Positions 16,703 through 26,226 of a stretch of 64,000 nucleotides of DNA are shown here, piece by piece; the first letter of the stretch is position 1, and each line of letters opens with the position of its first letter. The stretch covers positions 9,185-73,184 of the forward strand of contig CAKPSX010000002.1 in assembly GCA_934184665.1 (NCBI GenBank), read 5' to 3'. A program made the translations under genes and the position numbers. Source of the stretch: an uncultured Clostridia bacterium (GTDB lineage: Bacteria > Bacillota > Clostridia > TANB77 > CAG-508). Under the pieces are notes generated by a model. That model searched no databases. It had not been told where the DNA came from and was given only the letters and a program-made list of their open reading frames with translations.

Positions 16703-19700
16703 ATGAAAGAAGTAATACATATAGGGATGGATGTTGGTTCAACAACAGTTAAAATAGTTGTAATGAACGAAAAATTAGAAGAAATCTATTCATCTTATGA
16801 AAGACACTTTTCAGATACAAAAAACACTGTATGCAAAGTGTTAGAAGATTTAATAGAAAAATATAAAGATAATGAATATACAATAGCATTAACTGGCTCA
16901 GGGGCTATGAGTACAGCTAAATTTTTAGATGTTCCATTTATACAAGAAGTTGTATCATGTAAAAGAGCAGTTGAGAAATATATACCACAAACAGATGTAG
17001 TAATTGAATTAGGTGGGGAAGATGCTAAAATAATTTATTTTGGTAAATCAATAGAACAACGTATGAACGGAACATGTGCAGGTGGAACAGGTGCATTTTT
17101 AGACCAAATGGCATCATTATTAAACACAGATACAGCAGGTTTAAATGAATTAGCAAAAAACTACCAAACAATATATCCAATAGCATCAAGATGTGGTGTT
17201 TTTGCTAAAACAGATGTACAACCTCTATTAAATGAAGGTGCAGCAAAAGAAGATATTGCTGTGTCAATTTTCCAAGCAGTAGTAAATCAAACAATAAGTG
17301 GTTTAGCATGTGGTAGACCCATAAGAGGAAATGTAGCGTTTTTAGGAGGACCTTTAAACTATTTATCAGAATTAAGAAAAAGATTTATTGAAACTCTAAA
17401 TTTAACACCAGAGCAAACAATAGTACCAGAAGAGGCACATTTGTTAGTTGCAAAAGGTGCATGCCTAGATGCAAAAGATATGAAACCAATAACTGTAGAA
17501 AAATTAAAAAGCAAAATACAAGTATTAAAAGTATCAAAAGACACAACAACAGAGCCTTTAAAACCACTATTTACAACAAATGTAGAATATGAGGAATTTA
17601 AAAATAGACATGCAAAAGCACAAGTGCCAAAGAAACCATTATCAGAACATAAAGGAGATTGTTTTGTAGGAATAGATGCAGGTTCTACAACATCAAAATT
17701 GGTATTAACAGATAGAGAAGGAACATTATTATATTCAGCATATAAAAGCAATGAAGGTAAGCCACTAGAAAGTGTTATAGAAATGTTAAAAGAATTATAT
17801 TCTGTATTACCACAAGATGCAGTTATAAGATATAGTGGTGTAACAGGATATGGTGAGAAACTAATACAAACAGCATTAAATGTAGATTTAAATGAGATAG
17901 AAACAATAGCACATTATACAGCTGCTAAAAAGTTTGAACCAAAAGTAACAAGTATAGTTGACATCGGTGGTCAAGACATGAAATACATAAAATTAAAAAA
18001 TAACACAATAGACAATATCATGTTAAATGAAGCATGCTCATCAGGTTGTGGTTCATTTATCGAAACATTTGCAAAAAGTTTAAATTTAGATATAACTGAA
18101 TTCGTAAATGAAGCACTTGAAGCTAAAAATCCAGTTGATTTAGGCTCAAGATGTACTGTATTTATGAACTCAAAAATCAAACAAGCACAAAAAGAAGGAT
18201 ATTCAGTAGGTGATATATCAGCTGGTTTATCATATTCAGTAATAAAAAATGCAATACAAAAAGTAATGAAAATAAGAGATGTAAAAAAATTAGGTAGCCA
18301 TATAGTTGTTCAAGGAGGAACATTCTATAATGAAGCTGTACTTAGAGCATTTGAATTAATAGTTGGTAGAAATGTTATAAGACCAGATATTGCAGGGCTT
18401 ATGGGAGCATATGGAATGGCATTACTTGCATGTGAACAATATGAAGCAAATATGGATATGGAATATAAATCAACATTAGCTACAGTTGAACAGATAGATA
18501 AATTAGATATAAAAGTTACACATACAAGATGTAATGGATGTGAAAACCATTGTCAATTAACAATAAACAAATTTAGTAATGGAAAAAGATATATATCAGG
18601 AAATAGATGTGAAAAAGGAGAAGGAATAATAAACAAAAATAGTGAACTTCCTAACTTAGTAAAATACAAATATAATAGAATATTTGGTTATACTCCATTA
18701 GAAGAAAAAGATGCACCAAGAGGAACAATAGGAATACCAAGAGTACTAAACATGTATGAAGATTATCCATTCTGGTTTACACTATTAACTGAATTAGGAT
18801 TTAGAGTAATAATATCAGAAAAAAGTACAAGAAAAATATATGAAAAAGGTATGGAATCAATGCCATCTGAATCTGTATGTTATCCAGCAAAATTATCACA
18901 TGGACATGTAATAAGCTTAATACAAAAAGGAATAAAAACAATATTTTATCCATGTATGCCATATTCAAGAAAAGAATATCAAGATGCAAATAATAGATAT
19001 AATTGCCCAATTGTAATATCATATTCAGAAGTGTTAAAAAATAATGTAGAAGAACTAAAAACAGAAAATATAAAATTCATAAATCCATTTTTACCATTTG
19101 AGCCAAAAAGATTAATGCAAAGAATGCTAGAATTGGAAGAATTTAAAGAATATAAATTCACCAAAAAAGAGCTAAAAAATGCTATAGAAAAAGCAGAGGC
19201 AGAATATCAAAAATGTAGACAAGATATTCATGATAAAGGAAAAGAAACACTTGAATATATTGAGAAAAATAAATTAAAAGGAATTGTATTAGCAGGTAGA
19301 CCATATCACATAGACCCAGAAATAAATCATGGTATTGATACATTAATAACAAGTTTAGGAATGTGTGTATTAACAGAGGATAGTGTTGCAGATAAAACAT
19401 TACCAGAAAGACCATTACGTGTTGTAGATCAATGGATGTTCCATTCAAGATTATATGCAGCAGCTGATTTTGTGGGTAGACATGACAACCTTGAACTTGT
19501 ACAAATAAACTCATTTGGTTGTGGCGTTGATGCTGTTACAACAGACCAAGTTGAAGAGATTTTAACAAGTTTTGATAAAATGTACACATTAATAAAAATA
19601 GATGAAGTAAACAATCTAGGAGCTGTAAGAATAAGACTTCGTTCACTATTAGCGAGTATAAATAAAAGATTAAAAGAAAAAAATCCTCAAAAAGGTGATG

Positions 19701-21028
19701 GAATCTATAAATTAGAAAGAATACCATTTACTGAAGAAATGAAAAAAGAATATACAATATTAATACCACAAATGGCACCAATACATTTTGAATTTATAGA
19801 GCCAGTACTTCAAAGTGAAGGATATAAAGCTAAATTATTAAGAGAATGTACACAAAAAACAATAGAAACAGGTTTAAAATATGTAAATAATGATGCATGT
19901 TATCCATCAATAATAACAACAGGACAAATGATAGAGGCATTAGAATCAGGAGAATATGACTTAGACAAAACAGCATTAATAATGTCACAAACAGGTGGAG
20001 GCTGTAGAGCTACAAATTACATAGGATTTATAAGAAAAGCATTAAAAGATGCTGGACTTGAAAAAATTCCTGTAATATCATTTAATGTTGTTGGAATGGA
20101 GAAAAACCCAGGCTTTAAGTTAACAATTCCACTAATAGAAAAATTAGTAAAAGCAATGGTGTTTGCGGATTTATTACAAAAAATGTTATATAGAAATAGA
20201 CCTTATGAGAAAAATAAGGGCGAAACAGAAAAACTATTTAATGAGTGGATGGAAAAAGCAAAAGAAATTACTGTAAGAAATAAATCAAAAGAATTTTCAA
20301 AAACTATTCATCAAATAGTAGAGGACTTTGAAAAAATAGAATTAGATGAGACAGTCCAAAAACCAAAAGTAGGAATTGTTGGAGAAATATTAATAAAATA
20401 TCATCCATTTGGAAATAATTATGTTGCAAACTTGCTAGAAAAAGAAGGAGCAGAAGTTATACTTCCAGACTTCTTAGGATTTGTAAAATTTATTGCAAGT
20501 AATAAAGTAATATCAAACCAAATGTTAAAAAATGATAACAAAAAAGCTGCAATATTTAAGTTTGCTATAAAATTAATTGATTTAATGGAAAAAGATACAA
20601 GAAAAGCATTAGCAAAATCTAAAAAAGGGTATTTACCAACATCAGATATTTGGCATTTAGCAGATAATGTTAAATCAGTATTATCTACTGGAAATCAAAC
20701 AGGAGAAGGATGGTTCCTAACAGCAGAAATGCTTGAATATATGGAAAATGGAATTCCAAATATAGTATGTGTTCAACCATTTGCATGTTTACCAAACCAT
20801 GTAGTTGGAAAAGGTGTAATAAAAACAATAAGAGATATGTATCCAGAGGCAAATATTGTACCTGTTGATTATGACCCAGGAGCAAGTGAAGCAAACCAAA
20901 CAAACAGAATAAAACTTCTTATGACTGTTGCAAAAGATAATCTTAAATTGGAACAGAAAAAGAAAAAAGCACTTGAAAATGAAAATAATGATGAGAAAAT
21001 ATTAGAAAAAGAAAAGACAACAGTTTAA
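16703..21028 (+). CDS. Large BadF/BcrA-type activase with fused DUF2229 and dehydratase-like regions
   Basis: The 1441-residue protein has two ASKHA ATPase domains, each with its phosphate loop (GMDVGSTTVK from residue 8 and GIDAGSTTSK from residue 323). Cysteine loops follow, NGTCAGGTGAF in the first and NEACSSGCGSF in the second, of the kind that ligate a shared [4Fe-4S] cluster in 2-hydroxyacyl-CoA dehydratase activases. A CxxCxxxC segment lies near residue 610. A DUF2229 region and HgdB-like segments (SVCYPAKL, FYPC) complete it. Family members of this size are common in Clostridia but their substrate is unknown. It stands alone, with a promoter and a hairpin after it. Confidence 0.88.
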   Translation: MKEVIHIGMDVGSTTVKIVVMNEKLEEIYSSYERHFSDTKNTVCKVLEDLIEKYKDNEYTIALTGSGAMSTAKFLDVPFIQEVVSCKRAVEKYIPQTDVVIELGGEDAKIIYFGKSIEQRMNGTCAGGTGAFLDQMASLLNTDTAGLNELAKNYQTIYPIASRCGVFAKTDVQPLLNEGAAKEDIAVSIFQAVVNQTISGLACGRPIRGNVAFLGGPLNYLSELRKRFIETLNLTPEQTIVPEEAHLLVAKGACLDAKDMKPITVEKLKSKIQVLKVSKDTTTEPLKPLFTTNVEYEEFKNRHAKAQVPKKPLSEHKGDCFVGIDAGSTTSKLVLTDREGTLLYSAYKSNEGKPLESVIEMLKELYSVLPQDAVIRYSGVTGYGEKLIQTALNVDLNEIETIAHYTAAKKFEPKVTSIVDIGGQDMKYIKLKNNTIDNIMLNEACSSGCGSFIETFAKSLNLDITEFVNEALEAKNPVDLGSRCTVFMNSKIKQAQKEGYSVGDISAGLSYSVIKNAIQKVMKIRDVKKLGSHIVVQGGTFYNEAVLRAFELIVGRNVIRPDIAGLMGAYGMALLACEQYEANMDMEYKSTLATVEQIDKLDIKVTHTRCNGCENHCQLTINKFSNGKRYISGNRCEKGEGIINKNSELPNLVKYKYNRIFGYTPLEEKDAPRGTIGIPRVLNMYEDYPFWFTLLTELGFRVIISEKSTRKIYEKGMESMPSESVCYPAKLSHGHVISLIQKGIKTIFYPCMPYSRKEYQDANNRYNCPIVISYSEVLKNNVEELKTENIKFINPFLPFEPKRLMQRMLELEEFKEYKFTKKELKNAIEKAEAEYQKCRQDIHDKGKETLEYIEKNKLKGIVLAGRPYHIDPEINHGIDTLITSLGMCVLTEDSVADKTLPERPLRVVDQWMFHSRLYAAADFVGRHDNLELVQINSFGCGVDAVTTDQVEEILTSFDKMYTLIKIDEVNNLGAVRIRLRSLLASINKRLKEKNPQKGDGIYKLERIPFTEEMKKEYTILIPQMAPIHFEFIEPVLQSEGYKAKLLRECTQKTIETGLKYVNNDACYPSIITTGQMIEALESGEYDLDKTALIMSQTGGGCRATNYIGFIRKALKDAGLEKIPVISFNVVGMEKNPGFKLTIPLIEKLVKAMVFADLLQKMLYRNRPYEKNKGETEKLFNEWMEKAKEITVRNKSKEFSKTIHQIVEDFEKIELDETVQKPKVGIVGEILIKYHPFGNNYVANLLEKEGAEVILPDFLGFVKFIASNKVISNQMLKNDNKKAAIFKFAIKLIDLMEKDTRKALAKSKKGYLPTSDIWHLADNVKSVLSTGNQTGEGWFLTAEMLEYMENGIPNIVCVQPFACLPNHVVGKGVIKTIRDMYPEANIVPVDYDPGASEANQTNRIKLLMTVAKDNLKLEQKKKKALENENNDEKILEKEKTTV

Positions 21029-21042
21029 GACTGATAATAAAT

Positions 21043-21085
21043 ACAACTTTGGCATGAAAAACAAGATTTTCTTAGCCAAAGTTGT
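21043..21085 (+). other. Hairpin after the activase gene
   Basis: ACAACTTTGGC (21043-21053) pairs perfectly with GCCAAAGTTGT (21075-21085). No T-run follows, so it may be an RNA stabiliser or a weak terminator. The CmpB-like gene starts 28 nt later. Confidence 0.6.
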
Positions 21086-21113
21086 GTCCCAGTAAAGAAA
21101 GGAAGAAACACAA

Positions 21114-21953
21114 ATGCTAATAGAAATAGAAAAATATATAATATTATTTTTTATATATTCATTTGCAGGTTGGGTTATGGAATCTGTAGGTGATTCAATT
21201 AAGAAGAAGAGATTTGTAAATAGAGGTTTTTTAATAGGACCATATTGCCCTATTTATGGAACAGGAGTTGTTTTAATAACAATATTGTTAAAAAAGTATG
21301 CAGATGATATTTGGGTAACATTTTTTATGTCAGTAGTAATATGTGGAACTTTGGAGTATTTAACAAGTTATTTTATGGAAAAAATATTTAATGCAAGATG
21401 GTGGGATTATAGTAATAAAAAATTTAATATAAATGGTAGAATATGTCTAGAAACACTTGTGCCATTTGGAATTGCAGGAACATTTATTATATATGTCGCA
21501 AATCCATTTTTACTTAAATATATAAATATGATTCCACAAACAGTAATGAATGTTTTAATAATTGCGTTTTTAGTAATTTATTTTATAGATGTAATTGTAT
21601 CATTTAAAATAATCCTTAACTTAAAAGAGATGTCTAAAGAATTTAAAGACAATACAGTTGAGATATCTGATAGAGTTAAAAAGATTATTAGAAAGAAATA
21701 TAGAGGATATAGAAGACTTGTTCATGCTTTCCCTAAAATTAAAGAAACTGTTGTATATAGCAAATGGGAAGATATGAAGAAAAAGATAGGGGAATCAAAA
21801 GAAGAGATTGCTAACAAAATAGATAATTCAAAACAAGAGCTTAGAAATAAAATTGATTCTTCAAAAACAGAAATAAAAATGAAAATACAAGACACAAAAA
21901 ATAAAAACCAAACTCCAAAAGAAGAAAAAAACAAAGAAAATGAAAATAATTAA
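21114..21953 (+). CDS. CmpB-like putative ABC-transporter type IV membrane protein
   Basis: The 279-residue protein has five or so membrane helices in its first 170 residues and resembles the putative ABC-transporter type IV (CmpB) family: FAGWVMES near the start, RGFLIGPYCPIYGTG and an ARWWDYS segment are typical. The C-terminal 100 residues form a charged, Lys/Glu-rich helix with repeated DSK and NSK steps, probably coiled-coil. The function of the family is not established. ATG follows AAAGGAAG. The gene ends at a bidirectional terminator shared with mutS2. Confidence 0.75.
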   Translation: MLIEIEKYIILFFIYSFAGWVMESVGDSIKKKRFVNRGFLIGPYCPIYGTGVVLITILLKKYADDIWVTFFMSVVICGTLEYLTSYFMEKIFNARWWDYSNKKFNINGRICLETLVPFGIAGTFIIYVANPFLLKYINMIPQTVMNVLIIAFLVIYFIDVIVSFKIILNLKEMSKEFKDNTVEISDRVKKIIRKKYRGYRRLVHAFPKIKETVVYSKWEDMKKKIGESKEEIANKIDNSKQELRNKIDSSKTEIKMKIQDTKNKNQTPKEEKNKENENN

Positions 21954-21954
21954 T

Positions 21955-21982
21955 AAAGAGGCTACTACAAAGTAGTCTCTTT
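21955..21982. terminator. Bidirectional terminator between the CmpB-like gene and mutS2
   Basis: AAAGAGGCTACT (21955-21966) pairs with AGTAGTCTCTTT (21971-21982) and is flanked by A and T runs that serve both strands. It overlaps the mutS2 stop codon. Confidence 0.8.
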
Positions 21983-24325
21983 TAATGTAACAATTGTAAC
22001 ACCCATTTCGCCTTCTCCAAAAGTTCCTAATCTATATGAAGCTACAATTTTATTAGTTTTTAAATATGAGTGAATTCCTTTTCTTAATGCACCAGTTCCT
22101 TTTCCATGAACAATGCGTATTGTATATAATTTTGAAATCAAACAATCATCTAAATATTTATCTATTATAGGTATTGCTTCATCAACAGTAAGACCAATAA
22201 CATTAATTTCAGGCTTTATAAATTGAGATTTCGCAGAAGTTTTAGTATAAGAAAAATCTTTCTCTTTTGCTTTAGAGTGTGCGGGTTGCAAATATTTTAT
22301 ATTAACTTTCATTTTAATTACACCAACTTGAACTTGGACAGTGTCATCTTTTGAAATATTTGATAAAATGACACCATCAGAATTTAAGTTAGAAACAAAA
22401 ACATTCATATTAGGCTTTATATCTTCACGTGGTATGGTAGTTTTTTCTGGTTCATTTTGAGTATCATTATTTGCACTAAGTGAAGTTATTTTTTCATTTA
22501 AATTATTTCTGAGTTTATTTGCTTCAGAAGCAGAATTAGTAAAATTGATGTTTTTAATTAATTCATTTGCAGTCTCTTTGGCATCAAGTAAAATCTGCTT
22601 TGCTTCTAATTTAGCAGAATCTATTAATTCTTTTTCTTTTGCAATAATATCAGAATTTTGTGTCTTAATATTTTTCTTTAATTCTTCAACTTCTTTAAGA
22701 GTAATATCAATTTTATTCTTTTCATTTTCAATCTTGATTTTTTCATCATAAATATTTTTTAATAAATCTTCAAAATTTACAATATTTTTATCCATCATAG
22801 AAGAAGCATTTTTTATAATATTTTCATTTAAGCCAAGTTTTCTACTAATTGCAAAAGCATTACTTTTACCAGGAATACCTATAAGAAGTCTGTATGTTGG
22901 TTTTAAACTTTCTATATCAAACTCAACACTTGCATTTTTAAAATTAGGTGTGACTAATGCATACTTTTTAAGTTCTTGATAATGTGAAGTGGAAACAGTA
23001 ATAGCTCCAAGTTCAGCAAAATATTGTAAAATACTAATTGCTAAATTAGCACCTTCTAATGGATCTGTTCCAGAGCCCAATTCGTCTAAAAGAATAAGAC
23101 TATTTTCTGTTGCTTTGTGAATGATTTTTACAATATTACTTATGTGTGCAGAAAATGTACTTAAAGATTCACTAATACTTTGTTCATCTCCAATATCTGC
23201 AAAAATATTATCAAAAACATATATGCTTGAATTTTCGTCAGCTGGAATATTTAATCCACTACATGCCATTACAGTTAAAAGTCCTACTGTTTTTAATGTT
23301 ACAGTTTTACCACCGGCATTTGGACCTGTTATAACAAGATTTGAAAAATCTTTTCCTAATTTAATAGATATAGGTACAACAAGTTCTTGATTAATAAGCG
23401 GATGTTTTGCATTTTTCAATTCTATAACTTTTTCAGTGCTTACTATAGGAGTAGTGCAATGCAATTTAAGAGAATATCTCGATTTTGCAAATATAAAATC
23501 AAGTTTACCAATTAAATTAACATTAGACTCAAGTTCTGAAGTATGAGGATATAGTAAACCACTTAAATTTTGTAAAATTCTATCAATTTCAAGTTCTTCT
23601 TCAATATTTAAGTTAGATATTTCATTATTTAATTCAAAAACAGATATTGGCTCAACAAAAACAGTAGAACCACTACTAGAAATATCATGTATAAACCCTT
23701 TTATATTACTGCGATATTCTTCTTTAACAGGGATAACAAAACGATTATTACGAATAGTAACAAGGCTTTCTTGAATGTATTTAGAATATGCAGAAGAATG
23801 TAAAATTGAATTTAATTTTGCACGAATATCTTGCTCAATTTTTCTTTTCTTTCTTCTTATATCTTGTAATTTACTTGAAGCAGAATCAGCAATAGTATTT
23901 TCATCAATAATTGATTTTGAAAGTATTGATACAATACTTGGATTCATATATAAGTCTTCAAAATATGGTCTTATAAATTCAAAACTTTCATCCTCAAGAT
24001 AATCTTTGTTAAAATAATTTTTTAAATTAGCAGAAATTTTAAGAATGTTTTGAATTTCAAGTAAAGCTTTTATGCTGAGAATACCATTACTATCTAAAAT
24101 CTTTAAATATACTGAAATATCAGCAATTTCATCTAAAGGTGGAGTGCTATTTCTTTGGATAAGTATTACACCTTGACTTGTTTCATTTAATGTTTCTTTT
24201 ACATAATCAATATCATTTGATGGTCGAAGTTCAGAAACATAATTTTTACCTATATATGTTTTACAATAGCTTGATAAATTTTCTAAAATTTTATCAAACT
24301 CTAATTTTAATAAATTATTGTCCAT
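21965..24325 (-). CDS. mutS2: Endonuclease MutS2
   Basis: The 786-residue protein matches the usual MutS2 length. It has the MutS core and ATPase with Walker A GPNAGGKT (from G334), Walker B LILLDELGSGTDP, a long coiled-coil and a C-terminal Smr nuclease domain (GLTVDEA, then VHGKGTGALRKGI). MutS2 limits recombination and, in Bacillus, acts on collided ribosomes. The start is ATG 24325 (MDNNLLKLEF), with AAAGGA upstream at a 12-nt spacing. Longer in-frame starts would run through the ribosome binding site. It is divergent from the structured leader at 24478. Confidence 0.95.
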   Translation of the reverse strand: MDNNLLKLEFDKILENLSSYCKTYIGKNYVSELRPSNDIDYVKETLNETSQGVILIQRNSTPPLDEIADISVYLKILDSNGILSIKALLEIQNILKISANLKNYFNKDYLEDESFEFIRPYFEDLYMNPSIVSILSKSIIDENTIADSASSKLQDIRRKKRKIEQDIRAKLNSILHSSAYSKYIQESLVTIRNNRFVIPVKEEYRSNIKGFIHDISSSGSTVFVEPISVFELNNEISNLNIEEELEIDRILQNLSGLLYPHTSELESNVNLIGKLDFIFAKSRYSLKLHCTTPIVSTEKVIELKNAKHPLINQELVVPISIKLGKDFSNLVITGPNAGGKTVTLKTVGLLTVMACSGLNIPADENSSIYVFDNIFADIGDEQSISESLSTFSAHISNIVKIIHKATENSLILLDELGSGTDPLEGANLAISILQYFAELGAITVSTSHYQELKKYALVTPNFKNASVEFDIESLKPTYRLLIGIPGKSNAFAISRKLGLNENIIKNASSMMDKNIVNFEDLLKNIYDEKIKIENEKNKIDITLKEVEELKKNIKTQNSDIIAKEKELIDSAKLEAKQILLDAKETANELIKNINFTNSASEANKLRNNLNEKITSLSANNDTQNEPEKTTIPREDIKPNMNVFVSNLNSDGVILSNISKDDTVQVQVGVIKMKVNIKYLQPAHSKAKEKDFSYTKTSAKSQFIKPEINVIGLTVDEAIPIIDKYLDDCLISKLYTIRIVHGKGTGALRKGIHSYLKTNKIVASYRLGTFGEGEMGVTIVTLKETTL

Positions 24326-24404
24326 AATAAAATTCATTCCTTTTACTGTATGATTTATATTGTTTATTATACAAACTTTTTGGTATTTTATCAATATAAA
24401 AAGA

Positions 24405-24433
24405 TTGATTTTTCAATATATGTGGTATATAAT
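24405..24433 (+). promoter_or_regulatory. Promoter of the structured leader and prepilin-like gene
   Basis: TTGATT (24405-24410) and TATAAT (24428-24433) have a 17-nt spacer. Transcription would begin near 24440, ahead of the structured leader. Confidence 0.6.
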
Positions 24434-24477
24434 AATTAAACTGGAAAGGTAACAATAAAATAGATTAAAATAATGTT

Positions 24478-24593
24478 GGAAAAGAATTAAATTTTGGCAA
24501 GGAAGATTTTATTTAAAAGGCAAGGGCGCATATAAAGATATGTAACCGCGTTTTAAATGAAATCTGACGCTGTTCAAAATTGTAATTATTTCC
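24478..24593 (+). ncRNA. Structured leader RNA of unknown class
   Basis: Three nested stems can be drawn by hand. The outer imperfect stem is made of 24478-24496 and 24575-24593. A 15-bp stem with one G-U pair uses 24504-24518 and 24551-24565. The tip hairpin is GCATAT-AAAG-ATATGT (24528-24543). The internal unpaired segments are the most G+C-rich part (GGCAAGG twice, AACCGCG, GACGCTGTT), as expected for a conserved binding core. It matches no riboswitch class that I know. It lies about 20 nt before the prepilin-like gene. Confidence 0.5.
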
Positions 24594-24615
24594 TAACACA
24601 AAGAGGAGAATGAAA

Positions 24616-25083
24616 ATGAAAAGATGCAAAGGAATAAGCATGATATCACTAACAGTAGCAGTATGTATTTTACTAATATTATCATCAATGTTAATATATA
24701 ATGCAGAATCTGGAATTAAAATAAAAAAATTAGAAATGATGAAAAGAGATATAGAATTATTAGATGGAAAGATAAACTCATATTATGCAAAATATGATGA
24801 CATTCCAGTTGGAATAAAATATACAAATACATCATTATTAGATAAAATAAAATTATCAGGGCAAATAGAACAGGAAGATAATGATATTTATTATGTTATT
24901 GATTTAAATAAATTAGATGGAATTACTTTAAACTATGGAAAAGAATTTAGCAATATAAATTCAGAAGCAGATATAGCAAATAATGATGATATATATATAA
25001 TTAATGAACAAAGCCATAGTATTTATTATGTTAGAGGGATTGAGATGGACAATGCATGGTATTATACAGATACTTCGAAATAA
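24616..25083 (+). CDS. Prepilin-like protein with class III signal sequence
   Basis: The 155-residue protein starts MKRCKGISMISLTVAV, followed by a strongly hydrophobic helix. This matches the KG-ISLI(T/V)LV leader of many clostridial type II secretion/type IV pilin-like proteins, cleaved after Gly by a prepilin peptidase. The usual Glu at +5 is absent. A helical neck and a small polar domain follow (to about 155). ATG 24616 is chosen over 24610 because AGGAG ends at 24608. The gene is preceded by a structured leader. Its relation to the pilin-like genes at 58.8-62.4 kb is unclear, since those lack this leader. Confidence 0.7.
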   Translation: MKRCKGISMISLTVAVCILLILSSMLIYNAESGIKIKKLEMMKRDIELLDGKINSYYAKYDDIPVGIKYTNTSLLDKIKLSGQIEQEDNDIYYVIDLNKLDGITLNYGKEFSNINSEADIANNDDIYIINEQSHSIYYVRGIEMDNAWYYTDTSK

Positions 25084-25109
25084 AAAATTAAACAAAATTT
25101 GTCAAAAAC

Positions 25110-25138
25110 TTGCCAAATGGAGCAAATAAGGTTATAAT
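25110..25138 (+). promoter_or_regulatory. Promoter of hpf
   Basis: TTGCCA (25110-25115) and TATAAT (25133-25138) have a 17-nt spacer. Confidence 0.65.
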
Positions 25139-25178
25139 AAGGGCATAACCCAAAACAAAAATGAAAGGAGCGATTTTT

Positions 25179-25703
25179 ATGGAAATAAAAATAACAGGAA
25201 AGGAACTTAAGATAACAGATGCAATCAATGAATATGTAGAAAGAAAACTTGAAAGAATAGATAAGTATTTCGAAAATGCATCAGCAGAAGTAACTGTAAG
25301 AACAGAAAGAACAGCACAAATAGCTGAAATAGTTGTATCAGCTAATGGAGAATTCTACAGAGCTGTAACAGAAGACAAAGACCTATATGCATCTATAGAT
25401 AAAGATATAGATATATTAGAAGGACAAATTAGAAAAGCAAAAACAAGAAGAGAAAAAATGCTAAAAGATTCTACATTAAAAGTATTAGAAGTAGAACAAC
25501 CTAGAAATGAAATAAAAGATGAAATATTAAAAGTAGAATATTATGACATAAAACCAATGACACCAGAAGATGCAAAATTAAAATTACAAGAAAGACCAAC
25601 ACAATTATTTATAACATTTGTAAATGTTGAAACAGGTAAAGTAAATGTTATTCATAAATTAAAAGACGGAAAAAATTATGGAATAATAGAACCAGAAGCA
25701 TAG
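25179..25703 (+). CDS. hpf: Ribosome hibernation promoting factor, long form
   Basis: The 174-residue protein has the N-terminal HPF/RaiA fold (MEIKITGKELKITDAINEYV, then ERKLERIDKYF) and the C-terminal dimerisation domain of long HPF (KPMTPEDAKLKLQE, FITFVNVETGKVNVIHKLKDGKNYGIIEP, each as seen in the family). It dimerises 70S ribosomes into inactive 100S particles in stationary phase. ATG 25179 lies 8 nt after AAAGGAG; an upstream in-frame ATG (25161) overlaps that site. It has its own promoter. Confidence 0.95.
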   Translation: MEIKITGKELKITDAINEYVERKLERIDKYFENASAEVTVRTERTAQIAEIVVSANGEFYRAVTEDKDLYASIDKDIDILEGQIRKAKTRREKMLKDSTLKVLEVEQPRNEIKDEILKVEYYDIKPMTPEDAKLKLQERPTQLFITFVNVETGKVNVIHKLKDGKNYGIIEPEA

Positions 25704-25743
25704 ATTATTTGTTGAAACAACTCAATATAAATGGAGAAAATAA

Positions 25744-26226
25744 ATGCAAAAAAAGAAAAAAAGAGTGCTATTTATATCAAGCACAGGTGGACATTTTAGT
25801 GAACTACAACAATTAAGCCCATTGTTTGAAGAGTATGATTATCATATAATAACAGAAAAAGATAATACAACAAAAAATTTAAAAGAAAAATATGGTGATA
25901 GAATATCATATCTTCCATATGGAACAAGGCAAAAATTGTTTAAATATATATTTACATATTTATATTTATGTTTAAAAACAATATATTTATATTTTAAAAT
26001 AAGACCTAAATATATAGTAACAACAGGTACACATACAGCAGGACCAATGTGCTATTTAGGTAAATTATTTAGAAGTAAAATAATATATATAGAAACATTT
26101 GCAAACAGAAATAGAAAAACTGTAACTGGAAAATTAATATATCCAATAGCAGATTTATTTATTGTTCAATGGGAAGAAATGCTAGAATTATATCCAAAAG
26201 CAGTATATGGAGGTGCTATTTATTAA
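25744..26226 (+). CDS. Alg14/PssD-like glycosyltransferase subunit
   Basis: The 160-residue protein begins with a basic stretch and FISSTGGHFSELQQL, the donor-side signature of Alg14/PssD/Cps14F proteins, followed by a hydrophobic membrane-associated segment (about 78-95) and VTTGTHTAGPM. These proteins anchor the catalytic Alg13/PssE partner at the membrane and together add the second sugar in polysaccharide assembly. The partner is the next gene, overlapping by one base (TAATG). It probably belongs functionally to the polysaccharide region, although a restriction-modification operon lies between. Confidence 0.88.
   Translation: MQKKKKRVLFISSTGGHFSELQQLSPLFEEYDYHIITEKDNTTKNLKEKYGDRISYLPYGTRQKLFKYIFTYLYLCLKTIYLYFKIRPKYIVTTGTHTAGPMCYLGKLFRSKIIYIETFANRNRKTVTGKLIYPIADLFIVQWEEMLELYPKAVYGGAIY

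Noticed and set aside
21043..21085. Strong intrinsic terminator after the activase
   Set aside because: The stem is perfect but no T-run follows, so I list it only as a hairpin.
24478..24593. Known riboswitch or ribozyme (c-di-GMP I or II, fluoride, twister) as identity of the leader
   Set aside because: The conserved cores of these classes as I recall them are not present in the right order. The element is left unassigned.
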